A stretch of 60,771 nt of DNA from NCBI GenBank assembly GCA_041583135.1, contig JBFHGJ010000025.1, forward strand, positions 1 to 60,771, written 5' to 3'. The stretch comes from JABSOG01 sp041583135 (GTDB lineage Bacteria; Pseudomonadota; Gammaproteobacteria; Enterobacterales; Alteromonadaceae). Each line of letters begins with the position of its first letter. The first letter of the stretch is position 1. Below are positions 42,906-50,417 of the stretch, piece by piece. A program made the position numbers and the translations under genes. The notes beneath the pieces are model-generated. The model searched no databases. It saw only the letters and a program-made list of their open reading frames with translations, and was not told the origin of the DNA.

Positions 42906-44591
42906 ATGTGCCTTATTTCAATCAAACGACTCTCTCCTGCGGCGGCTTCGGCCGTCGCGACCTTATTGTTGCTTAGCGGCTGCGGCGGTGGTGGCAATTC
43001 GACCCCCGCAACAACCACCCCGACCAATCCAACAACACCGACAACGCCTGTAGTTGACCACAGTGGCCTACCGCCAATCAGCGCTGAAACGCCAGAGCCG
43101 GGCGAGCACTTATCAGGCGGATTGGCAACCACCTCGGTCACCAATAACGATGCCTTTAGCAGACGACCGCAAGCGGTGGCTCAAGACTTTCAGCTCGACG
43201 GTTTCTTTACCTCGGGCGACCACCTGTTTCGCACCCCCCACAAAGACATCGGACCCTTACTTAACACCGGCAACTGCCAAGGCTGTCACCTTAACGACGG
43301 CAAAGGTAAGGTGCCGACTTCACCACAGCAGCCGATGACCAGCATGTTTTTGAAAATTGCCGACAGTAACGGCAACCCAGACCCCGTATATGGTGGTCAG
43401 CTGCAAACTTTTGCTGTGCAAAGCTTTACGACATCCGACCCTGAGTCAGGACTACCGAAACATGATGGTTCCATCAATGGCGATGCCTTATTTGGCGAAG
43501 CCTATGCCTATGTCGAGTATGAAACCGTTACAGGGCATTATTCCGATGGTCAAAGTTACCAATTGCGCAGGCCGGTTTATAAGGTCAAAGATCTTAGCTT
43601 TGGTCCTTTTAACTTAGATGTTCGACTGTCGGCTCGGGTAGCCCCTGCCATTTTTGGTGCCGGACTGTTAGGCGCGATACCTGATGAACATATACAAGCC
43701 CTAGCCGATGAAAACGATGCCGACAACAATGGCATTTCTGGGCGTCTGTCGCTGAGCACCGACGTATTAAGTGGTGAACAACGCATTGGCCGCTTTAGCT
43801 ACAAGGCGCAAAATCCCTCGGTATTACAGCAGATCGCCGCGGCCTATCGCGGTGATATCGGTATTACCAACAAGCTCTTTCCACAGGAAATGTGCACCGA
43901 ACAACAAGCCGCTTGCCTTGCCGCTGCCGAGGGCGAAAGCCAAAGTGGCGTCATGCTTGATTTTAGCGACCGCGAACTGGCACTGGTAGAGTTTTACAAT
44001 CGTGCTCTAGCCGTACCAAAGCGCAGAGGATACGATAGCGCCAGCGCAAGCTGGGATGAGCCAATCATCCATGGTCGTCGCCAGTTTATCGCTATCGGTT
44101 GTGCTGGCTGTCATGTGCCACGTCACAAAACCGCAACCGCTCAAGGCAGCGTATTGGGTCAGCTCACTTTAACTGGCCTTGAAGACAACCCCGAACCGCT
44201 ACAATGGCTATCGGAGCAAGTGATTTATCCCTATACCGATCTACTATTGCACGATATGGGCGGCAGCTGTCAAATCACCCGGGAAACCGACAACGGCGAA
44301 GACTGTGACAGCGGCGCGCAATGCCTATATGTGCAGCGCTGTGAAGGACTGGCTGACGATCTACCTGAGGGCAATGCGACGGGCAGCGAGTGGAAAACCC
44401 CAGCCCTTTGGGGGGTTGGTTTGGTACAAACCGTCAACCCCCAAGCCAGCTTTTTGCATGATGGCCGTGCCCAAACGCTTGAGGAAGCCATTTTATGGCA
44501 TGGCGGTGAGGCTCAAAGTGCCCTTGATCGCTTTAAACAGCTTAGCCAGCAAGAGCGCAAACAAGTATTAGCGTTTTTAGGATCGCTCTAA
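42906..44591 (+). CDS. Di-heme oxidoreductase-type c cytochrome lipoprotein (DUF1111), paralogue 1
   Basis: A 561-residue lipoprotein (LLLLSGCGGGG) of the DUF1111/di-heme thiol oxidoreductase family. Two c-type heme sites are present: C124-x2-C127-H128 (NCQGCHLNDG) and C399-x2-C402-H403 (GCAGCHVPRH). Family landmarks include DGQSYQLRRPVY, SARVAPAIFGAGLLGAIPD, and near the end FLHDGRAQTLEEAILWHGGE. A Pro/Thr-rich linker (residues 30-50) follows the lipobox. The cysteine-rich segment at residues 455-485 (CQITRETDNGEDCDSGAQCL) is an insertion absent from the next paralogue. It probably transfers electrons in iron acquisition together with the imelysins. Its stop overlaps the next start (TAATG). 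Confidence 0.9.
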   Translation: MCLISIKRLSPAAASAVATLLLLSGCGGGGNSTPATTTPTNPTTPTTPVVDHSGLPPISAETPEPGEHLSGGLATTSVTNNDAFSRRPQAVAQDFQLDGFFTSGDHLFRTPHKDIGPLLNTGNCQGCHLNDGKGKVPTSPQQPMTSMFLKIADSNGNPDPVYGGQLQTFAVQSFTTSDPESGLPKHDGSINGDALFGEAYAYVEYETVTGHYSDGQSYQLRRPVYKVKDLSFGPFNLDVRLSARVAPAIFGAGLLGAIPDEHIQALADENDADNNGISGRLSLSTDVLSGEQRIGRFSYKAQNPSVLQQIAAAYRGDIGITNKLFPQEMCTEQQAACLAAAEGESQSGVMLDFSDRELALVEFYNRALAVPKRRGYDSASASWDEPIIHGRRQFIAIGCAGCHVPRHKTATAQGSVLGQLTLTGLEDNPEPLQWLSEQVIYPYTDLLLHDMGGSCQITRETDNGEDCDSGAQCLYVQRCEGLADDLPEGNATGSEWKTPALWGVGLVQTVNPQASFLHDGRAQTLEEAILWHGGEAQSALDRFKQLSQQERKQVLAFLGSL

Positions 44592-45973
44592 TGAAGTTTA
44601 TTTGTAGCGCTGCGCTATTGCTTCTCTCAGGCTGTACACCTTCGTCACAGCCACACAGCACTTTCGACCCATTGTTACAACGACAATCAGGTGGTGAGGC
44701 GACCACCTCCCGAGTGAGTTTACGCAGTTATGTGCAACCAGCGGCAAATTTAAGCAAAGCACAACAACTCGATTTTTGGACCGGTTTTTCCTTATTTCGC
44801 GATCCTTGGGTCATCGCCCCAAGCTCGACCAAAGACCGCGACGGACTAGGCCCAATGTTTAATGCCCGTTCTTGTATCGCGTGTCATCAGGCAGGCGGTC
44901 GTGCGCCGATGAGCGAAGCGGGCGAGCATTTACCCGTAGCGCTGGTATTGCGCCTTGGGGCTACCAAGCAAAATATGGCAGAGGTAGATCCCCATTACGG
45001 CGGCCAAATTCAGCCTAGAACCATCAACAAAACCTTGCCTGCCGAGAGCTGGTTGCAGCTCGACTATCAAATCATTGAGGGCCAATACGCGGACGGCCAA
45101 CCTTATCAGTTGTATAAACCCAGTTATCAACTAACCCGCTTGAGTCAGGGTGAGATTGCCAAGCACATTGGCGTTTCTCCCCGCTACGCGCCAAACATTT
45201 TCGGCATGGGGCTGCTCGATGCGATTGCAACGGAAGATTTACTCAAACAAGAAGACATCAGCGATGCCGACGGCGATGGCATATCGGCCAAATACAACCG
45301 CACCACCAACGTCGTTGACGGGCAAACAGCAATAGGCCGTTTTGGTCTAAAAGCCAAACAGCCCAACTTGACCCAACAGGTCGCTGCCGCCTTTCGCGAT
45401 GACATCGGCATCACCAATTCATTGTTTAGCCAAGAAAGCTGCACCACCGGCCAAACACAGTGCCAAGGTTTCAGTTTGAACGATGGCCGAGAGATCCCCG
45501 ATAAACTGCTAAAGCGGGTTGTAGACTTTAACCGTTTTATCGGTGTGCCGCCTGCAAGGGGTATCGATACGCCTAAGGTACAACTGGGCCAGCAAGTGTT
45601 TTACCGTCTTGGCTGTCAAAACTGCCACAAACCGAGCTATGTCACCGATAAGCATTACCCTATTGCGGCTCTCGCTGGACAAACCATTTGGCCCTATACC
45701 GACTTAGCACTTCATGACATGGGTGAAGGTCTCGCCGATGGTGTCATTGAATTTGATGCCCAAGGCAACGAATGGCGCACGGCGCCTTTATGGGGCCTCG
45801 GTCTACAACAGAAAATAGTCCGCCGCTCAGGATTTCTGCACGATGGCCGCGCCCGCACCATTGCACAGGCCATTTTGTGGCATGGCGGCGAAGCAAAGGC
45901 CTCACAACAAGGTTTCATCGCACTTAACGCACAAGACAGACAACATTTAATCGACTTTCTCAAGGCAATTTAA
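44591..45973 (+). CDS. Di-heme oxidoreductase-type c cytochrome lipoprotein (DUF1111), paralogue 2
   Basis: A 460-residue lipoprotein (LLLLSGCTPSS) paralogous to the preceding gene. Heme sites are C95-x2-C98-H99 (SCIACHQAGG) and C342-x2-C345-H346 (GCQNCHKPSY). It shares the landmarks DGQPYQLYKPSY, SPRYAPNIFGMGLLDAIA, TDLALHDMGEGLADG and FLHDGRARTIAQAILWHGGE. It is about 100 residues shorter than its neighbour, mainly through a shorter linker and loss of the Cys-rich insertion. Start and stop overlap both neighbours, so the gene is translated as part of a coupled block. An electron-transfer role in the periplasm is inferred from the hemes and context. Confidence 0.9.
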   Translation: MKFICSAALLLLSGCTPSSQPHSTFDPLLQRQSGGEATTSRVSLRSYVQPAANLSKAQQLDFWTGFSLFRDPWVIAPSSTKDRDGLGPMFNARSCIACHQAGGRAPMSEAGEHLPVALVLRLGATKQNMAEVDPHYGGQIQPRTINKTLPAESWLQLDYQIIEGQYADGQPYQLYKPSYQLTRLSQGEIAKHIGVSPRYAPNIFGMGLLDAIATEDLLKQEDISDADGDGISAKYNRTTNVVDGQTAIGRFGLKAKQPNLTQQVAAAFRDDIGITNSLFSQESCTTGQTQCQGFSLNDGREIPDKLLKRVVDFNRFIGVPPARGIDTPKVQLGQQVFYRLGCQNCHKPSYVTDKHYPIAALAGQTIWPYTDLALHDMGEGLADGVIEFDAQGNEWRTAPLWGLGLQQKIVRRSGFLHDGRARTIAQAILWHGGEAKASQQGFIALNAQDRQHLIDFLKAI

Positions 45974-47121
45974 TGAAGATTCAAAACAAGATCTTAGCCC
46001 CTATCCTTACAGGTTTATTGCTCACCGGCTGCGGTGGTGGCGGCAGCACTGACAGCCCAATTACGCCGACACCTGATACCACGCCAGCACCTCAAACCTC
46101 GACTATGGATGAACAATTCGGCAAGTATTTGAATGATTTGGCCGACAGTCATATTTTGCCGGGATACGCGCTGTTGTTGCAAAATGCGCAAGCCTTAAAT
46201 GATAAGGCTGCGACGTTTTGCGGCCTGAACGAACCGAGCGATGTCGATCTCCACCTACTACAACTCAGTTGGCTGGAATTGAGCCTGCAATGGCAAACCA
46301 TGCAATGGATCAAAGTCGGTGCCATCGGCCAAAACAACCGCGCCCTGCGCCTAGAGTTTTGGCCAGACAGTCAAAATGCGGTAGACAAAGGGCTTGCCGC
46401 GCTACTGGGCAGCGTTGAGAACGTCGATGCCGAGTATGTCGCCAGCCACAATGTTGGTGGCCAAGGGATCCCGGCGCTTGAGATCTTGCTATTTGACAAC
46501 GCGCTGCTACTGACTGGTGACGACCGCGTCAAGCGCTGCGAAGTCCTTCAGGCGATCAGCACCAACGTGGTCAATATTGCCGCTGAAGTCAACCAAGCTT
46601 GGTCACCACAAGGCGGCAATTTTGTTGCCGAGTTCAAACAGGGTAGCGGTCGCTTCTCATCACGACAAGACGCGGTGGAAGAATTGGTCACCAACTGGCT
46701 GGAGCAATTAGAGCGCATTAAAGATGAGAAGATCTTAGTGCCTTTGGGTGATAGCGCGCCGGGACAGTTACTGCGTAGTGAGTTTTACTTGAGCCACTCC
46801 TCATTGGCGGCCATCAAGATCAATCTACAGCTTTTCATGGACATCTACCAAGCGGGTAGCGGCCATGGTTTTGACGACATTTTGCAGCTGCATTTAGAAC
46901 AAGACAACATTGCCGCCAGCATGAATGAACGACTGCTGTCACTGCAAAATCATGTGTTGGCAATACAAGGCACCATGGAAGACGCACTGCAAGACGAAAG
47001 CGCCAGAGCTCAACTCAAAGAATTGATCGCAGCGATACAAGATTTTCGAACCGTCCTGACCGCCGACTTTGTTCAAGCACTGGATATCAACATCGGCTTT
47101 AACTCAAACGACGGAGATTAA
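45973..47121 (+). CDS. Imelysin-family (M75) lipoprotein, second copy
   Basis: A 382-residue lipoprotein (LLLTGCGGGGS) with a Thr/Pro-rich linker and an imelysin domain. In this copy the GxHxxE signature is altered to GIPALEILLFD, a form common in the second imelysin of such operons, so the presumed metal-binding histidine is missing while the glutamate remains. Conserved blocks include LQLSWLELSLQWQTMQWIKV and VNQAWSPQGGNFVAEFKQGS. The start overlaps the upstream stop (TAATG). Together with the first imelysin and the two di-heme proteins it brackets the operon core. It probably binds a ligand other than, or differently from, the first imelysin. Confidence 0.9.
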   Translation: MKIQNKILAPILTGLLLTGCGGGGSTDSPITPTPDTTPAPQTSTMDEQFGKYLNDLADSHILPGYALLLQNAQALNDKAATFCGLNEPSDVDLHLLQLSWLELSLQWQTMQWIKVGAIGQNNRALRLEFWPDSQNAVDKGLAALLGSVENVDAEYVASHNVGGQGIPALEILLFDNALLLTGDDRVKRCEVLQAISTNVVNIAAEVNQAWSPQGGNFVAEFKQGSGRFSSRQDAVEELVTNWLEQLERIKDEKILVPLGDSAPGQLLRSEFYLSHSSLAAIKINLQLFMDIYQAGSGHGFDDILQLHLEQDNIAASMNERLLSLQNHVLAIQGTMEDALQDESARAQLKELIAAIQDFRTVLTADFVQALDINIGFNSNDGD

Positions 47122-47123
47122 AG

Positions 47124-48203
47124 GTGAACCGTCGCAGTTTTATTCTTGGCGCAACGGCCCTTGGCGTGTTGAGTGCCTTTGGCACCAGACACTGGTTCAA
47201 AGCAGCGCAGGGCCAGTTGCTGGCGGGCGCCTGTAGCGACAGTCAAAACAATCATTACGTCGGCGCTTTTGACCAAAGCGGCAAACTGATTTGCCAGGTG
47301 CCCATTGCGGCAAGAGGCCACGGTGTAATAGACCACCCAAACAAGCCGGGTCATGGCCTCGTTATCGGCCGCAGTCCCGGCTACGTTGCCTATGAAGTCG
47401 ATTTTATTCAAGGCAGTATCCGCGCGCAGCTCTCCCCGGCCCAAGATCACCATTTTTATGGCCACGGTCAGTTTAGTCCAGATGGCCAATACTTCATCAC
47501 CACAGAACAAAATGTCACAACAGGCCAAGGATTGATAGTGATAAGAGAGTCGCAACACTATCAAGTCGTCGCCCAATATGACAGTGGCGGCATTGGCCCT
47601 CACGAAGCGTTGTTTTTGCCCGATGGTCACACATTGGTTATTGCCAATGGCGGCATTTTAACCCACCCAGACAAACCCAAGGCTAAGCTCAATCTCGATA
47701 CGATGGCGCCCAATTTAAGCTATATGGACATCCGTTCAGGTGAAATAATCAATAGTACAACGCCAAGCCACCACCAACTCAGTATCCGCCACCTAGCCAT
47801 CGATAGCTCAGGCAAAGTCTATGGTGGTATGCAGTATCAAGGCGCCAACACCGAGCTTCTCCCTTTGGCATTTAGCCATCAAGGCGCAGGACCATTACAA
47901 CCGCTCAATGCCACTGCGGCGCTATGGCGACAAATGCAGCAATACACAGCCAGCTTATGTGTCGATAATGCTAGCAAGACCCTTGCCATCAGCTGCCCAA
48001 GATCCGATATGATCACTTTTTGGGATATCACCACCGACAGCTTTATCAGCCAAGTACAACTACGTGACGGCGCAGGACTGGCAAGAGCCAGCAGCGGCAT
48101 CGTCGCCACCAGTGGCAAAGGCAAAGCATGGTTTGGCGATAAAAGCGAACAGGTATTTTCAAATATTCGTTGGGATAACCATTTGGCACTCATTTCAAGC
48201 TGA
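47124..48203 (+). CDS. Tat-exported DUF1513 beta-propeller protein
   Basis: A 359-residue protein beginning at GTG 47124, two bases after the previous stop and with GGAGA in front. The N-terminus NRRSFILGATALGVLSAFG is a twin-arginine signal, so the protein is exported folded. The body is a beta-propeller of the DUF1513 family (FYGHGQFSPDGQYFITTEQN, GGIGPHEALFLPDGHTLVIA, NGGILTHPDKPKAKLNLDTM). DUF1513 genes regularly close operons of imelysin and di-heme oxidoreductase genes; their activity is not known. It is the last gene of the Fur-controlled unit. No terminator hairpin is obvious in the 113 bp before the next gene. Confidence 0.9.
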   Translation: MNRRSFILGATALGVLSAFGTRHWFKAAQGQLLAGACSDSQNNHYVGAFDQSGKLICQVPIAARGHGVIDHPNKPGHGLVIGRSPGYVAYEVDFIQGSIRAQLSPAQDHHFYGHGQFSPDGQYFITTEQNVTTGQGLIVIRESQHYQVVAQYDSGGIGPHEALFLPDGHTLVIANGGILTHPDKPKAKLNLDTMAPNLSYMDIRSGEIINSTTPSHHQLSIRHLAIDSSGKVYGGMQYQGANTELLPLAFSHQGAGPLQPLNATAALWRQMQQYTASLCVDNASKTLAISCPRSDMITFWDITTDSFISQVQLRDGAGLARASSGIVATSGKGKAWFGDKSEQVFSNIRWDNHLALISS

Positions 48204-48316
48204 GGACTTTAGAAATAATCGGTTACATAACCTTTGTGCAAGTTTTGCCCAACCTATGGCTGCGCTATAAAGGTTTTGTTTATACTGAATAAAGGACTAA
48301 GGTTAGCGGAGTACAC

Positions 48317-48799
48317 ATGAGTAGCATTTTACAAAGCCCCAAGTGTTGGCCTGAGCTGACCGACATCAGCTTTTTTATGCTCAAGCCTGAAACCTACCTT
48401 TTGGGCAAACAAGCCGCAGTGTTAAAACTCGTCGAAAAAGCCGGCTTTGAGATCATAACAGCCTACCGTATCAAACTGAGCTTCAAAGACCTGATGCGCA
48501 TGTATCAAAGCACCAAAGCCCGCGTGACCATGAGCTTACGGCTGCCCCACTTGATGCCGTTAGATCTCTACATAGTTAAAAAAGACAATGCCATCAGCAC
48601 CTTAAATCAACTTAAATATCATATCCGGGCAGAATTGCTCGGTTGGAATATCGGCGGCTTTTTACATGCGCCCGACAGCATCACAGAATTTGTCGCCCAC
48701 ATGCACATATTCGCTCAGGTTGAATTGACACAAGGCCACAAACAACAAGGCCGCCCAAAGGCGGCCAATCAATCTAAACAACTGATAAAGTTAGATTAG
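48317..48799 (+). CDS. Divergent nucleoside-diphosphate-kinase-like protein
   Basis: A 160-residue soluble protein with a good ribosome site (GCGGAG). It can be aligned by eye with NDP kinases: ISFFMLKPETYLLGKQAAVL corresponds to the N-terminal strand and helix (LAIIKPDA...G), EKAGFEIITAYRIKLSFKDL to the next helix and strand, and HIRAELLGWNIGGFLHAPDS, then ITEF, to the segment IRGDFG...NxxHGSDSxExA that bears the active-site histidine, here His117. The C-terminal ~25 residues are a basic extension. The Kpn-loop region is shorter than in true NDP kinases, so catalytic activity is doubtful although the histidine is kept. It stands alone, downstream of the imelysin operon. Confidence 0.6.
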   Translation: MSSILQSPKCWPELTDISFFMLKPETYLLGKQAAVLKLVEKAGFEIITAYRIKLSFKDLMRMYQSTKARVTMSLRLPHLMPLDLYIVKKDNAISTLNQLKYHIRAELLGWNIGGFLHAPDSITEFVAHMHIFAQVELTQGHKQQGRPKAANQSKQLIKLD

Positions 48800-49896
48800 A
48801 AAGAGCCAGAGTTAACGTCTGAACGGATATGACCGACACCGTAGTGCTTGTAGGTGCTGTTACCCGGAGAAGTATGGCTGTCTTCTAAGTGAACAACAAA
48901 GCCACGAACGAAAGTTAAACCGGCGTCAGTTGGCGTGTCGAAAGTCAATCTGTACAAGCCTTGGCCTTTGTGCTCAACGGTGTAAAGGCTCGCAGGTACT
49001 TCGACATATTCTGCATTCTCATCGTCTAATTGAGAAGCCAATACTTTGGTTATGTTGGCATTTGTAGCACGGCCGTCTTCGGTGACATGCATCCAGAAGT
49101 AATAGCGATATTTCTTGTTGCCACCTAGATTTTCAGGGCGAACAACATCAAATTTAGCTTCCAAGGTTTTGTGGGCGGTGTAACGAACCTGGCTCGCTTG
49201 AATATATTCGCGGGCGATTTTACGTTCGTTGCGCAAAGTACACAAACCGTTTTGACGATAGCCTTCGTCCAATGCCAACAAAGCTTCTTTAAGAACCACT
49301 TTCGCAGTTACGGCAATCAATTTAGCTGGGTTTGGCACACTTTGGCCAGCAGTATTGATATTGGCAGGAATGACCTCGGCAAAGGCCTCCGCACCGATTA
49401 AGCCTAAGCGAAATGGTACGATACTTAAGCCGAATGCCGCTTGGTTGGCACACCATTCCAAATCCAATGACTCGGTATCAACATCGGTCATTTCAGTAGA
49501 AGGTGCCAAAGAAGCCAAAACTTGCATATTTCTTTGACCGGTAGGCAAAGCATTGAAGGCACGCTTGGACGCCGCAATAGCCTCAAGTGCGTCTAACATC
49601 TGATCGTCAAGTTCGGCCAATTGGCGAACTTCATTCTCATATCTGGCCAATTGCTCATCGCTGGTTTGATCCAACGCTTCTCTGGCTTTGTTGATTTGTT
49701 CGCTAACGGCGCTGTCGGCTTTGGCATAGCCAAGCTCTTGTAATTGAATTTGTGCTTGCTCGATATTATCAAACATATCGTTCAAGTCTTTACGGACAAA
49801 TTCGTTGGCTGATGCTGGGGCAGCAATAGTAAATACGCCGGCACAAGCAAAGGTCATCGCTGCTGCAAATTTCTTCATTTTGAATGCTGATAGCAT
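48796..49896 (-). CDS. Secreted protein of unknown function
   Basis: I do not recognise this 366-residue protein. ATG 49896 has a GGAGA ribosome site; a second ATG at 49878 starts MKKFAAAMTFACAGVFTIAA but lacks one. After the signal peptide (ending ASANE) residues 30-130 are strongly helical and acidic, likely a coiled coil (NDMFDNIEQAQIQLQELGYA, YENEVRQLAELDDQMLDALE). A middle part with two cysteines (LEWCANQ, GLCTLRNERK) is followed by a beta-rich C-terminal domain (YRYYFWMHVTEDGRATNANI, GLYRLTFDTPTDAGLTFVRG). It is divergent from the metalloprotease gene and its stop overlaps that of the NDP-kinase-like gene by four bases. Confidence 0.75.
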   Translation of the reverse strand: MLSAFKMKKFAAAMTFACAGVFTIAAPASANEFVRKDLNDMFDNIEQAQIQLQELGYAKADSAVSEQINKAREALDQTSDEQLARYENEVRQLAELDDQMLDALEAIAASKRAFNALPTGQRNMQVLASLAPSTEMTDVDTESLDLEWCANQAAFGLSIVPFRLGLIGAEAFAEVIPANINTAGQSVPNPAKLIAVTAKVVLKEALLALDEGYRQNGLCTLRNERKIAREYIQASQVRYTAHKTLEAKFDVVRPENLGGNKKYRYYFWMHVTEDGRATNANITKVLASQLDDENAEYVEVPASLYTVEHKGQGLYRLTFDTPTDAGLTFVRGFVVHLEDSHTSPGNSTYKHYGVGHIRSDVNSGSF

Positions 49897-50417
49897 TGTC
49901 TAAATCTCCAATCTTTGGTGTTTTTTGTTAGATAACTTTTTGTTTGTAGGTTTGTTATTTTTGTACCCTGCCAAAACGGGTGCAGAGATTACAGTCGTTC
50001 CCAGACGAAGACAATGGTTGATCTCTCAAAACACTGTACGCGTTCCCATATGACCAAAACGTGAGAAATCGATGAAAAAATTCCCTTTATTGGACATGTG
50101 TTTAAGGAACAAACCAAAACTGGATAAATCAGAAACAATGTTGCCAATTTAGCAAAAGTCAACAAGTCAATCTCTTACAAACATAGCCTCCAAACTCGGC
50201 GCCAAATGGTAAAAGAATAGTCAATATCTCAATCGCTTAAAAACATTGTATCCAGTGTGTATCAATATCTTTACGCGAGATACAAATTTTGCGTTGTTTT
50301 GTTATCAAAATGTTGATAAATCTTTAAATAGGCGCAGAAAATAACCAACAAAAATAACCAGAACCAGCCCAGCGCCGGGGGCAATCCTATTTACTACAAG
50401 AGAATGAGGTAAATCCA
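49897..50417. other. 521-bp AT-rich divergent regulatory region
   Basis: No coding frame. It separates the secreted unknown protein from the metalloprotease and must hold both promoters. The only clear structure is the palindrome at 50302-50319 listed separately. I see no Fur, FNR or CRP consensus site. Confidence 0.5.
50302..50319. promoter_or_regulatory. Palindrome upstream of metalloprotease gene
   Basis: TTATCAA-AATG-TTGATAA is a perfect 7-4-7 inverted repeat centred about 107 bp before the protease start codon. Its size and position suit an operator. It does not match FNR (TTGAT-N4-ATCAA) because the half-sites are in the opposite order. Confidence 0.45.
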
